From the NCBI RefSeq assembly GCF_026627255.1, contig NZ_JAPNLM010000027.1, positions 36,844-100,843 on the forward strand: 64,000 nucleotides of DNA. The letters are read 5' to 3'. Of the stretch, positions 1 through 8,727 are shown piece by piece. Each line of letters opens with the position of its first letter. Positions within the stretch are counted from its first letter, which is position 1. This stretch comes from Streptomyces antarcticus (lineage in GTDB: Bacteria > Actinomycetota > Actinomycetes > Streptomycetales > Streptomycetaceae). The notes beneath the pieces were generated by a model. It was not told where the DNA came from. It did no database searches and saw only the letters and a program-made list of their open reading frames with translations. The translations under genes and the position numbers were made by a program.

Positions 1-194
1 CGGGTCCGGCGGCCGGGCGGGAGCCGCCCGGGGCCGCCCGTACGGTCGCCGGGGCGGTGGGCGTGCTGTCCGGGCGGGGTGCGTGCGCGCTGGGCGCGTT
101 CCTCGGGTCCGGTGGGGCCGGGCCGCGCCGGGCGGTCGTGGGGCCGCCCGGCGCGGGTGTCGGCGGGGTGTGCCGGTCCTGCCGGGGCAGCGGT
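1..194. other. Non-coding or unresolved left edge
   Basis: This stretch lies downstream of the last gene of the tail/lysis module. It is extremely GC-rich with short inverted repeats of GGGCGG/CCGCCC type. I see no reading frame with convincing protein character on either strand and no recognisable promoter. It may hold a terminator for the lysis genes, but no single clean hairpin stands out. The neighbouring gene to the left is outside the window. Confidence 0.4.
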
Positions 195-446
195 CTACCG
201 GGCCGTCTGCCAGGCGGTGATGATGACCGCCGCGACCGCGGCCAGCGCGGTCAGGCTGGCCAGGGGCCAGCGGGAGCGTTCCAGGGAGTCGAGGCGGGAC
301 TCGTGGTCGGCGAGCTGCCGGTCCGTCTGGTCGCTGCGCTGAACCAGCAGGGCGAGGGAGCCGTCGACCCTGGCGAAGCCGGCCTCCATCGTTCCGCGCA
401 GGCGCTCCAGTTCCACCGCCACGGACAGCGGGTCGGGTTCCGTCAT
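195..446 (-). CDS. Small holin-like membrane protein with coiled-coil N-terminus
   Basis: The product is 83 residues. Residues 8-58 are charged and heptad-like (RLRGTMEAGFARVDGSLALL... and LADHESRLDSLERSR), so a coiled coil is likely. They are followed by one membrane segment at about 60-80 (WPLASLTALAAVAAVIITAW). This layout resembles XhlA/hemolysin-type accessory lysis proteins found next to phage amidases. The start ATG overlaps the stop of the preceding gene by 4 nt (ATGA), so translation is probably coupled. It is the last gene of the lysis cassette (amidase, two-TM protein, this one). Holin-like function is inferred from size, topology and position; there is no diagnostic catalytic motif. 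Confidence 0.72.
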   Translation of the reverse strand: MTEPDPLSVAVELERLRGTMEAGFARVDGSLALLVQRSDQTDRQLADHESRLDSLERSRWPLASLTALAAVAAVIITAWQTAR

Positions 447-745
447 GCGCGGTCGCCCTCCTCGCTCCGGTGGCCCTCGCCCGGTCGGTCGGTGCGGGCG
501 GCGAGGGCGAGGAGCTCCCGGTCCCGGTCGTACGGCCACTCCGTACGGAGCCAGCCGGGCAGGACGGCCTGGACGCCCGGCAGGGCCATCACGCGGGTGA
601 GGGCACCGGCCGCCGCGAGGGCGCCGGCGACCCAGGGGAGGCTCGCCGGGAGGCCGGACGCGTCGATGACGGCGGGCAGCAGGACGGCCAGGGCGACGGC
701 CGTCTGGACAAGGGTGCGGAGGGTGCGTTTCGCCGCGTCGGACAT
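443..745 (-). CDS. Holin-like two-TM membrane protein of the tail lysis cassette
   Basis: The product is 100 residues. It has a short basic N-terminus (MSDAAKRTLRT), two hydrophobic segments at about 11-27 and 34-53 separated by a short turn, and a charged C-terminal tail. Length and topology fit a phage holin. The ATG is preceded by GAGAAGG. The gene follows the amidase by about 25 nt and overlaps the next small membrane protein by 4 nt, forming an amidase-holin-holin cassette. Such a cassette would release cytoplasmic particles by lysis. The role is inferred from architecture and context, because holins lack conserved residues. Confidence 0.72.
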   Translation of the reverse strand: MSDAAKRTLRTLVQTAVALAVLLPAVIDASGLPASLPWVAGALAAAGALTRVMALPGVQAVLPGWLRTEWPYDRDRELLALAARTDRPGEGHRSEEGDRA

Positions 746-769
746 GGTGGACCTTCTCTCGGGGGGCGT

Positions 770-1675
<906 letters not shown>

Positions 1676-1707
1676 GGTGGGCTCCTTCGGGCATGCGGAA
1701 GTTCCGC

Positions 1708-1753
1708 GTGGGGGCGCGGGGTGGGGGCGCGGGGTGGGGGCGCGGGGTGGGGG
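1708..1753. repeat. 13-bp tandem repeat, 3.5 copies
   Basis: The unit GTGGGGGCGCGGG occurs three times without change (1708-1720, 1721-1733, 1734-1746), followed by a half unit ending at 1753. It lies in the gap between the amidase gene and the 120-residue protein gene. It probably expands and contracts by slippage. No function is evident. Confidence 0.9.
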
Positions 1754-1802
1754 CCGGTCGTGGTGTCCGCTGCGCGGGGCCGCCGGGCGCTGCCCGGATC
1801 CG

Positions 1803-1868
1803 CGCCTCGAACGCCGGCGGGGCTGGGAACGCGGCGCCGGGGCGGCGCCTCAGACGCCGACGGGGCTG
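1803..1868. repeat. Two copies of a 23-bp dispersed-type intergenic repeat
   Basis: CGCCTCGAACGCCGGCGGGG followed by CTG (1803-1825) recurs as a 20/23 match at 1846-1868. From memory, closely related strings are abundant in intergenic DNA of Streptomyces genomes, so this is probably host DNA rather than a phage element. That would suggest the tail locus has been resident long enough to acquire host repeats. The family assignment comes from recall and was not searched. Confidence 0.6.
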
Positions 1869-1905
1869 TCTGTGGATGCGCCGGGGCGGCGGGGTCGGTG
1901 CTGGG

Positions 1906-2268
1906 TTACGGGGTGGTGGGCCAGGCGGCGCAGAGGGTGCGGTAGGCCGTGGCGCGGTGGGCGAAATCGGTGAGGGACGCGGCCACCGCCGCGGCCACCG
2001 CGGTGGGGTCGGGGGTCACCGGGCCGTCGGCCGGGGGCTCCAGGACGACCTGGCCGGAGCCGCGCAGCTGCGCCCCGAGGCCGCCACTCTCGGCGAACTG
2101 GGCGGTGACGTACACGGCCGGGTAGCCGTTGACCGGGTCCGGTTCCTGGCTGCTGCCCAGTCCGGCGTCGTAGACCCGTACGTGGATGGTGTGGCCGGCC
2201 TCGCTGACGGTGGCGCGGCCCGCGTAGTCGATGGCGATGCCCCAGGGCTGGGTCGGGTCGATGTCCAT
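1906..2268 (-). CDS. Small hypothetical protein of the tail-tip region
   Basis: The product is 120 residues, beginning MDIDPTQPWGIAIDYAG. The first 85 residues look beta-rich (GRATVSEAGHTIHVRVYDAG, PAVYVTAQFAESGG) and the end is an Ala-rich helix (TAVAAAVAASLTDFAHRATAYR). A GAGAGGA ribosome site precedes the ATG. It lies between the 237-residue tip protein and the amidase in the same orientation. I do not recognise the family. Position suggests a minor structural or adhesin-associated protein. Confidence 0.7.
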   Translation of the reverse strand: MDIDPTQPWGIAIDYAGRATVSEAGHTIHVRVYDAGLGSSQEPDPVNGYPAVYVTAQFAESGGLGAQLRGSGQVVLEPPADGPVTPDPTAVAAAVAASLTDFAHRATAYRTLCAAWPTTP

Positions 2269-2300
2269 GGGCAGGTCGGGTCCTCTCGGGGCGGGGTGGG

Positions 2301-3014
2301 TCAGCTCTGGGTGCCGTACATCATCAGCGGCTGGGCGAACACGGCCCCGGTGCCGCCGGTGACCATGGCCTGGATCTCCACCTTCACCAGGCTGCCGAAG
2401 CGGGTGGCGAGGTCCTCGACGACCAGCGCGGTACGGTCGAAGGCGGCCGGCGTGGTGACCGGGTCGCCCCACTGGACGCCGTCGACGAGGACCCGGACCT
2501 GGCCGGTGACCCCGGCGGCGGCCGCGGTGAGGAAGTTGAGCCGCATCCGGGGCTGCCACAGCGGGTTGAAGGAGCGGGCGACGGTGGTCCAGGCGGTGCT
2601 CGTGGTCTGGGGCCAGCGAGCGGTGGAGGTGTCCTGCGGAGGGAGCATCGCCAGCCAGGGGCGGGCCAGGCCGCCCTTGACGACGTCGTCGGAGAAGAGC
2701 TCGTGCGCGTAGGCGTCGAAGACGCGGAACGCCTGGTCGTAATCGCCGGCGGTGACGTTGCGGACGCTCAGGGCGGTCTTGCCGCTCTGCCGCTTGATCT
2801 CCATGCCGTACTCGGTCGTCGACCAGAAGCCCGCACCGAGGATCTTGGTGCCGCCGGGTTCGATCACCGACAGCGAGCCGCCGTCGGTGATCCGCACCTC
2901 CCCGCCGGAAACGCTGTTGAGCGCCGGGCGGGTGTTGACGGCCGTGGACAGTTGCTGGATGCGGCGTTCCATCGCGGTCAGCCGATCGATGATGTCCTCG
3001 GGCAGCTGGGGCAT
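2301..3014 (-). CDS. Minor tail/tip protein with N-terminal coiled coil
   Basis: The product is 237 residues. Residues 1-28 (PEDIIDRLTAMERRIQQLST) form an amphipathic helix suited to trimerisation. They are followed by a beta-rich region with VRITDGGSLSVIEPGG, as in phage fibre shafts, and a C-terminal domain starting near residue 120 (WPQTTSTAWTTVARSFNPLW). This organisation resembles small trimeric tip proteins. The start is the ATG at 3014, which overlaps the upstream stop as TGATG. It follows the Gp37-like gene directly. No enzymatic motif is visible, so the exact role is uncertain. Confidence 0.75.
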   Translation of the reverse strand: MPQLPEDIIDRLTAMERRIQQLSTAVNTRPALNSVSGGEVRITDGGSLSVIEPGGTKILGAGFWSTTEYGMEIKRQSGKTALSVRNVTAGDYDQAFRVFDAYAHELFSDDVVKGGLARPWLAMLPPQDTSTARWPQTTSTAWTTVARSFNPLWQPRMRLNFLTAAAAGVTGQVRVLVDGVQWGDPVTTPAAFDRTALVVEDLATRFGSLVKVEIQAMVTGGTGAVFAQPLMMYGTQS

Positions 3015-4114
3015 CAGACCTCCTCCAGATAGAGCTCGGCGGTGTCCGGGCGGCCCCGCTCCGGCGGGGTGACCTTGGCGCCGATGATCCGATAGCGGGC
3101 GTCGAGGCCCTCGGGGTACCACTCGTCGGTGATGCGGATCCGGGCGGTGCGGCCGAGCAGTGTCGGCGGTACCACGCCACCGAGGCGGATGGTGATCGCC
3201 GGGATGACCACGGCGCCCCGGGCCCGGGCCAGCTCGGCCGAGGCCAGCGAGGTGAGCACGGCCTTGTCTCCGACCGTGTTGTGGTCCGAGGACAGGTCGA
3301 TCCGGGGCCAGCCGCCGTCGATCAGGTCTTGGGCGACCAGCTCGTCCGAGTACACCGGCCGCGATTCCTCGGCCTGGTTGGCGTTGACGGAGGCGCCGCG
3401 GGCCCGGGCGGTGGTGCCGCCCCGCGTCGCGTCGCGGGGGAAGGAGTACGAGAGGATCGCGCCCGGCCGGTCCAGTACGAGGTCGGTGACGCCGGTGTGG
3501 ATGCGGGGGCTGCCCAGCCGCAACTGGCGGGTCCGGGTACCGGTGACCGGATCGCGGAAGACCGAGATCTGGTGCTCGAAGCCGTTCTCCGCCGCGGCCA
3601 GGCCCTCGATCGCCTCGGAGTAGAGGACCTCGTCGCCGTCCCGCCAGGACGCGGCCTGCAGCCGGCCGGAGCTCTCGGTGCCGTAGGTGACGCCGATGTC
3701 GCCGCCCTCCGCGCGCTGCAGCTGCCGCCAGAGTTCACGGGCGAGCTCCAGCTGGTCGGTCGCCGGGAACGACACGGTGTCGCGGATGCGGCGCCGGGCG
3801 GCGTACGAGTCGAACGTCGCCGCCTGCAGGCTCAGCGAGAGCACGCCGCGCCCGTCGCTCTGCAGGGTGCTGGTCCAGATGATCCCGCCCCACCACAGGT
3901 CGCCGCCACGTTCCAGGTAGACCGCGGTGCGGCCCTCCTCGATGCGGGCGACCCGCGCGGCGATGGCGCTGTCCGGGATCGGGACGGTGCCGGACAGCGC
4001 GCCCGGCTTGCCGATGAAGTCGTCGATGGAGACGTCCCGCAGCGGCAGGATGTCGATGGTCCGGTCGGTGCGTACGTCGCAGAAGATCGCGCGGTACGGG
4101 GTGTGGGTGCTCAC
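3014..4114 (-). CDS. Siphovirus ReqiPepy6 Gp37-like minor tail protein
   Basis: The product is 366 residues. It matches the general pattern of the actinophage Gp37-like tail family: an N-terminal region with RTDRTIDILPLRDVSIDDFI, then a WWGGIIWTSTL core and a C-terminal beta-barrel-like half ending with DTAELYLEEV. The family is found at the tail tip of siphophages infecting actinobacteria. The start is GTG at 4114, overlapping the preceding stop by 4 nt (GTGA), which argues for coupling to the third receptor-binding gene upstream. Family placement is from recognition of the motif set, without a search. Confidence 0.75.
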   Translation of the reverse strand: MSTHTPYRAIFCDVRTDRTIDILPLRDVSIDDFIGKPGALSGTVPIPDSAIAARVARIEEGRTAVYLERGGDLWWGGIIWTSTLQSDGRGVLSLSLQAATFDSYAARRRIRDTVSFPATDQLELARELWRQLQRAEGGDIGVTYGTESSGRLQAASWRDGDEVLYSEAIEGLAAAENGFEHQISVFRDPVTGTRTRQLRLGSPRIHTGVTDLVLDRPGAILSYSFPRDATRGGTTARARGASVNANQAEESRPVYSDELVAQDLIDGGWPRIDLSSDHNTVGDKAVLTSLASAELARARGAVVIPAITIRLGGVVPPTLLGRTARIRITDEWYPEGLDARYRIIGAKVTPPERGRPDTAELYLEEV

Positions 4115-5205
4115 TTGGCGGCCTCGTAGGTGCCGGAGCCGCTGATGCTGTGAGTGGCGGCCCAGGTCCACGGGGTGACGGAGTCGGCGAGCCCGGAGTA
4201 GAGGACGTTCTCCCCGCTGGGCATGCCGGAGGAGAGTTCCAGCTCGAAGAAGGACGTGGAGGTGAGCCGCATCCGGGCCACGGCCCGTTCCCTGACGGCG
4301 GCGCTCAGCTCGGCGAAGCCGACGCAGCGGGTCATCCACGCCGCTTTGACCGGGAGGGTGAAGCGCCAGTTGTCGGGGGTGGAGGCGCCGGCCCCGAAGT
4401 TGGTGGACGCGCCGAAGGTGATCGAGTAGTTGAAGTGCACGGTCGGGCCCTGCTGGATGTAGCGGGCGGCGATGGACGCGTCCCCGAAGGACGGGAGGCC
4501 CGCGCCGGTCGCCGTCGTCCACACCGGGGTCCAGTCCTGCCAGACGGGCCTGGCCGGGTACGGCAGCCAGGCCGCTCCGTCCCAGCGCTCCAAGCCGCCG
4601 GGGACGTCCCGGTACTGGCCCGGGTACGCGCCGAAGGCCGTGTCGGTGGTGACGGGCAGGATGCCGCCGACGGCGACCGTGGCCGACCGCAGGCCGACGA
4701 GCGCCGTGTTCCAGTTGATGCCGCCCGCGCCCGCGCTGGTGCCGGCCGGGACGGTGACCGTGTACAGCGGGAGGGACAGCGCCGGGGTCGCCGGGGCGGC
4801 CGGGGTCGCGGCCGGGGTGCCCCGGATGACCTCGACGGCGGCCTCGGCACGGCCGGAGGCGTCGTACTCGTTGTCGTAGACGCGGAGGACCACGAGGTCG
4901 ATGCGGCCGTACACGCCGTGGCCGTCGGCGAAGGTCAGCGCGGTGCTCTGGGTGAGCGCGACCGGGTAGGCGCCCTGGCTGTCGGTGCCCTGGACGATGG
5001 CCCGGCCGGGGTAGACGGTCGCGCCCATCGCGGTGGTGCCGGCCATCGTGAAACCGGAGATCCGCAGCTTGCCGTCGGACGAGCCGGGCAGGATGCCGGA
5101 CCGGCTGGCGACCGGGGACACGGGGGTGAAGGCACCGAGCGGGGCGACGCGGGTGTCGGAACGGGTCTGGCCGGTCACGGCGAGCCAGGCGGATCGGAGG
5201 TTCAC
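4111..5205 (-). CDS. Receptor-binding tail protein, paralogue 3 of 3
   Basis: The product is 364 residues. The N-terminal 55 residues (MNLRSAWLAVTGQTRSDTRV... SRSGILPGSSDG) and the middle part (GRIDLVVLRVYDNEYDASG... GTPAA... LSLPLYTVTVPAGTSAG) are shared with the two upstream genes. One YPGQYRD...RWDGAAWLPYP module follows at about 193-220. The C-terminal 140 residues are unlike the other two, beta-rich and aromatic (WQDWTPVWTTATGAG, ARYIQQGPTVHFNYSI), in the style of phage fibre head domains. The conserved N-terminus probably docks to the tail tip while the C-terminus binds a surface ligand. Confidence 0.8.
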   Translation of the reverse strand: MNLRSAWLAVTGQTRSDTRVAPLGAFTPVSPVASRSGILPGSSDGKLRISGFTMAGTTAMGATVYPGRAIVQGTDSQGAYPVALTQSTALTFADGHGVYGRIDLVVLRVYDNEYDASGRAEAAVEVIRGTPAATPAAPATPALSLPLYTVTVPAGTSAGAGGINWNTALVGLRSATVAVGGILPVTTDTAFGAYPGQYRDVPGGLERWDGAAWLPYPARPVWQDWTPVWTTATGAGLPSFGDASIAARYIQQGPTVHFNYSITFGASTNFGAGASTPDNWRFTLPVKAAWMTRCVGFAELSAAVRERAVARMRLTSTSFFELELSSGMPSGENVLYSGLADSVTPWTWAATHSISGSGTYEAAK

Positions 5206-5257
5206 GGATTTCTCCTTCTGGGGTTCTTCTCGGGACGGACCGGGGTGGCTCGGGGCC

Positions 5258-6442
5258 TCAGAACAGCGGGTCGAGGCGCAGGAAGATGCTGTCGAACCAG
5301 GTCCGCGCGGTCGCCTGGGAGCCGCGGTGCATCACGGTCGCCGTGTACGGGGCGTCGCCGTTCAGCGATGACAGCCGCAGGACGGTGGACACCGAGTTGG
5401 CGAACGCCCCGGAGGCGATGGCGGCCCGCTCGTCGTCGGGCTCCCAGACGACGGTCGAGCCCTGGGTGATGCGCACGGAGGTGTACGCGTACCCGCCCGG
5501 GGTGTCGGTGGTCCAGGCGCGGGCGCCGAGGGTGAGCAGCGCCGCGCCCGACACGGGGCCGGTGAAGGCCAGCGTCAGCGCGGTGACGCCGGTGTCCTGG
5601 AGCGCCGAGGTGTAGGTGGCGGAGGTGAGGAATCCGGCGTCGCGGGACTCGGCGAACAGCGGCGCGGGGAAGGCGGACAGCCAGGAGCTGCCGTTCCAGC
5701 GCTGGAGGACCCGCTGGGGGGTGTCGCGGTACTGGCCCGCGTAACTGGCCGTCGTCAGGGTGCCCTTGGGGGCGATGCCGCCCAGGGCGGACGGGTAAGG
5801 GACCCAGGCCGCGCCGTCCCAGCGCTGGAGGGATGTGGCGGCGTCCTGGTACTGGCCCGGGTAGGAGCCTTTGCCCGTATCGCCGACGACGGGCAGGATG
5901 CCGCCGATCCCCACGGTGGTGCTGCGCAGGTCCGTCAGCCCCGAGCCCCACGGGATGCCGCCCTTGCCGGCGCTGGCGCCGGCCGGGACGGCCACCTGGT
6001 AGAGGGGCAGCGAGAGCGGAGGGGCCGCGGGCGCCGCCGGGGCGGCGGCCGGGGTGCCCTGGACGATCTCGATGACGGCCTCGTACTTGCCGGAGGTGTC
6101 GTACGAGCTGTCGTACACGCGCAGCACGACGAGGTCGACGCGGCCCGCCTGGGCGTCGCCGTCGGCGAAGGTGAGGACGACGGTCCCGGGCAGCGTCACC
6201 GGGTAGACGCCCTGGCCGCTCATGCCCTGGATGACGGCGCGGCCCTCGTGGAGGGTGGCGGCCATGGCCGCGGTGCCCTCCAGCCAGAAGCCGGAGAGGC
6301 GGTACTGGCCGTCGTACGAGCCGGGCAGGATGCCCGAGCGGGCCTGGAGGGGGTTGACCGGGGTGGTCGCGCCGGTCTGGGTGAGCCGGGTGTCCTCGCG
6401 GGTCTGGCCGGTCTGGGCCACCCAGCTGGAGCGCAGGTTCAT
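5258..6442 (-). CDS. Receptor-binding tail protein, paralogue 2 of 3
   Basis: The product is 394 residues. It has the shared docking N-terminus (MNLRSSWVAQTGQTREDTRL, RSGILPGSYDGQYRLSGF) and the shared middle (GRVDLVVLRVYDSSYDTSG, PLYQVAVPAGASAGKGGIPW). Two consecutive Gln-Tyr...RWDGAAW-type modules follow (YPGQYQD...LQRWDGAAWVPYP, then YAGQYRD...LQRWNGSSWL). The final 130 residues (RDAGFLTSATYTSALQDTG to the end) are unrelated to either sister and look like a beta-sandwich. It is collinear with the other two, separated by about 50-nt gaps. Binding specificity cannot be read from the sequence. Confidence 0.8.
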   Translation of the reverse strand: MNLRSSWVAQTGQTREDTRLTQTGATTPVNPLQARSGILPGSYDGQYRLSGFWLEGTAAMAATLHEGRAVIQGMSGQGVYPVTLPGTVVLTFADGDAQAGRVDLVVLRVYDSSYDTSGKYEAVIEIVQGTPAAAPAAPAAPPLSLPLYQVAVPAGASAGKGGIPWGSGLTDLRSTTVGIGGILPVVGDTGKGSYPGQYQDAATSLQRWDGAAWVPYPSALGGIAPKGTLTTASYAGQYRDTPQRVLQRWNGSSWLSAFPAPLFAESRDAGFLTSATYTSALQDTGVTALTLAFTGPVSGAALLTLGARAWTTDTPGGYAYTSVRITQGSTVVWEPDDERAAIASGAFANSVSTVLRLSSLNGDAPYTATVMHRGSQATARTWFDSIFLRLDPLF

Positions 6443-6496
6443 GCGGTAACTCCGTTCATTGACAGGGGCGTCGGGCCGCGGCGGGGTGGCGGACCG

Positions 6497-7690
6497 TCAG
6501 GACTTGAGCCACTCGGCGGACAGGTTGCAGGCGTAGCCGGAGCCGCCGAGGGTGCGCACGGCCACCCCGCTGTTCTGGTGGGCGTGCAGCTGCAGGACCT
6601 GCCCCGCGGTCAGCTTCAGGAGCGCGTCGCCGCCGACCGAGGTGGCGCCGGGACCGGCCCCCTGGAGCCAGGTGGCCCGGGGGACGCCGACGCCGGAGAC
6701 GACCAGCCGGGCGCCGCGGGAGCCGGTGGTGGAGTCGGCGTTCCACACGACGTGCCCGTTCACCCGCCACCAGCCGGAGCGGGTCACGGTGTAGCCGGTG
6801 CCGTTCCAGCCGCCGGCGTCGTCCACGTCGGTGCTCTGCAGGCTGACCGCGGTCCAGGAGCTGGTGCTGGAGGAGGCCACCGACTGCATGGCGGTCTGTG
6901 AGGCGCTGAACAGGAGGGTGGAAAGGCCTTCCGCGTACTGCCAGCCGGCGCCGTCCCAGCGCTGGAGCGTGCCGCCCGGCCCGTCCCGGTACTGGCCCGG
7001 GTACGTGCCGGTCGACAGTCGGCCCGGCCCGGCGATGCCGCCCACCTCCACCGGGTACGAGACCCAGGTGGCGCCGTCCCAGCGCTGGAAGCGGCCGCCG
7101 GCGTCCCGGTACTGGCCCGCGTAGGCACCCCTGAAGCCGTCGGCGGGGACGATCCCGCCGAGGGCCACCGTCGGGTACTTCAGGCTGGTGACGGCGGTCG
7201 CCCAGGCGATGCCCCCGTTCCCGGCCGAGGTGCCCGCCGGGACCCGGACGGTGTAGAGCTGCAGGGCCCTGCCGGCGGGGCTGGGCGGGGCGACCGGCAC
7301 GGCCGCCGGGGTGCCCTTGACCAGGCGAAGCACGGCCTCGGTCTTCCCCGTGCCGTCGTACGCGTCGTCCAGTACGGCCAGCTCGATCAGGTCGATCCGC
7401 TCCAGCTGGGGATCGCCGTCGGCCAGGGTGAGGTTCTCCGGCGCGGTGACGGCCACCGGGTACGCGCCCTGCTGGGAGTCGCCCTGGATGATGGCGCGGC
7501 CGGTGCCGATGGCGCACTGCATGGCGGATGCCGGGGTCAGCGTGAAGCCGCCGGGGACGATGCCTCCGCGGGCCCTGAGGGGGATGTCGGCGTCGCTCTG
7601 GCCGTTGGGGGTGACGAGGGCGGACAGCGCGATGCGGGTGTCCTCGCGGGTCTGGCCGGTCGGCGTGAGCCAGGCTGCTCGTACGGTCAT
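6497..7690 (-). CDS. Receptor-binding tail protein, paralogue 1 of 3, C1q/TNF-like C-terminus
   Basis: The product is 397 residues. The N-terminus (VRAAWLTPTGQTREDTRI) is a divergent version of the docking domain shared with the next two genes. Two QYRD...QRWDGAxW modules lie at about 190-255. The C-terminal 130 residues have the rhythm of a C1q/TNF-like jelly roll: GWWRVNGHVVWNADSTTGSR, ARLVVSGVG, LLKLTAGQVLQLHAHQNSG. Such domains form trimers and are common at the end of phage fibres. It lies directly after the Dit-like gene, where siphophages often place receptor-binding proteins. Confidence 0.8.
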   Translation of the reverse strand: MTVRAAWLTPTGQTREDTRIALSALVTPNGQSDADIPLRARGGIVPGGFTLTPASAMQCAIGTGRAIIQGDSQQGAYPVAVTAPENLTLADGDPQLERIDLIELAVLDDAYDGTGKTEAVLRLVKGTPAAVPVAPPSPAGRALQLYTVRVPAGTSAGNGGIAWATAVTSLKYPTVALGGIVPADGFRGAYAGQYRDAGGRFQRWDGATWVSYPVEVGGIAGPGRLSTGTYPGQYRDGPGGTLQRWDGAGWQYAEGLSTLLFSASQTAMQSVASSSTSSWTAVSLQSTDVDDAGGWNGTGYTVTRSGWWRVNGHVVWNADSTTGSRGARLVVSGVGVPRATWLQGAGPGATSVGGDALLKLTAGQVLQLHAHQNSGVAVRTLGGSGYACNLSAEWLKS

Positions 7691-7778
7691 GATCGGTCCT
7701 CCGGATCTGCGGGTCGGGTGCGGGCCGTGCGGAGCGTGCGGTGCACGGCGCGGAGGCAGGGGCGGCGGCGCGGGCGGG

Positions 7779-8690
7779 TCACCATTCCGCGCTGCGCCAG
7801 GTGACCGACATCTCGGCCCCGGCCTGGGCGCTGTCCGGTCGGAAGGACAGCTCGGCCAGGCCCGCCTCGAAGGTGAAGAGCTCCTCGGGACTGCTGTCCG
7901 GGGTGGCGGTGTGGCGGCGGGAGGCGGTGCCGTTGAGCGTGACCGTGCCGGCCGCGGTGTCCACGACGAGCTCGTCGCCGGCGGTGAGGTCGATGGCGTA
8001 CCGCAGCCGGCGGCGGCTGATCCGCTCGGTCACCGACGGGGTGCCGCACGGCCCGCGGAAGGTGATCACGGGATGGGTGGGCGCGGAACCGGTGTTGTCG
8101 GCGCCCGAGTCGCCGGTCTTGGCGGCCTGGCCCCAGTTGAGCGGCCACACCAGCGGCCAGTTCAGGCCGCTCTCCGGCTCCGGCGCCGGGACGACGGCGC
8201 TCTGCTCGCCGGTCAGGTAGCGGCGCGGGTCCGTGGCCGTCCACTGGACGGCGGCCTTGCCGGCGCCCTGGGTGGCGTACACCCGGTCGGTGGGCAGAAC
8301 CCGCTGGCTGACCCGGGCGCGCACGGCGAGGGTCTCGCCGTGCAGGCGTACGGCCAGCCAGCGCTCCACGTCGCCGAGGGCGAGGGCCCGGCGCAGGGCC
8401 CGTACGGTCTCCAGCGAGGCGCCGGCCTCCGGGAGCAGCCAGATGGTGCCGCCCACCTTGCGGGGCTTGGCGTAGCGGGCGCCGGGCCAGGCGCCGTGGC
8501 CGGTGGGGCGCTCGGCGTCGGAGGAGTCGTACTCCGGCAGGTCCTCCCAGCCGGTCAGCCCGGACTTCTCGATCGTGTAGGGAGTTCCGGGGCCGAACAG
8601 CATTCCGGCCCACTGCATCTGCCCGTCCTGGGTGATGAGTGAGCCGGGTGCGTGGTCGGTGGTCTCGGCGGTCGTGGTGGTCTCGGCCAT
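7779..8690 (-). CDS. Distal tail (Dit)-like protein
   Basis: The product is 303 residues. After an acidic N-terminus it has GMLFGPGTPYTIEKSGLTGW near residue 30. The core includes DVERWLAVRLHGETLAVRAR and AVQWTATDPRRYL, typical of siphovirus distal tail proteins that close the tail tube and carry the adhesins. The C-terminal half (YAIDLTAGDELVVDTAAGTV, FTFEAGLAELSFRPDSA) fits the second Dit domain. The ATG at 8690 was chosen because the homologous part starts there and GAGGTG lies 12 nt upstream. Its place between the tape-measure and adhesin genes is the normal order. Confidence 0.82.
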   Translation of the reverse strand: MAETTTTAETTDHAPGSLITQDGQMQWAGMLFGPGTPYTIEKSGLTGWEDLPEYDSSDAERPTGHGAWPGARYAKPRKVGGTIWLLPEAGASLETVRALRRALALGDVERWLAVRLHGETLAVRARVSQRVLPTDRVYATQGAGKAAVQWTATDPRRYLTGEQSAVVPAPEPESGLNWPLVWPLNWGQAAKTGDSGADNTGSAPTHPVITFRGPCGTPSVTERISRRRLRYAIDLTAGDELVVDTAAGTVTLNGTASRRHTATPDSSPEELFTFEAGLAELSFRPDSAQAGAEMSVTWRSAEW

Positions 8691-8727
8691 GGCGGCCGTC
8701 ACCTCGCTCTCGGTGGTGGGGCGTGGT

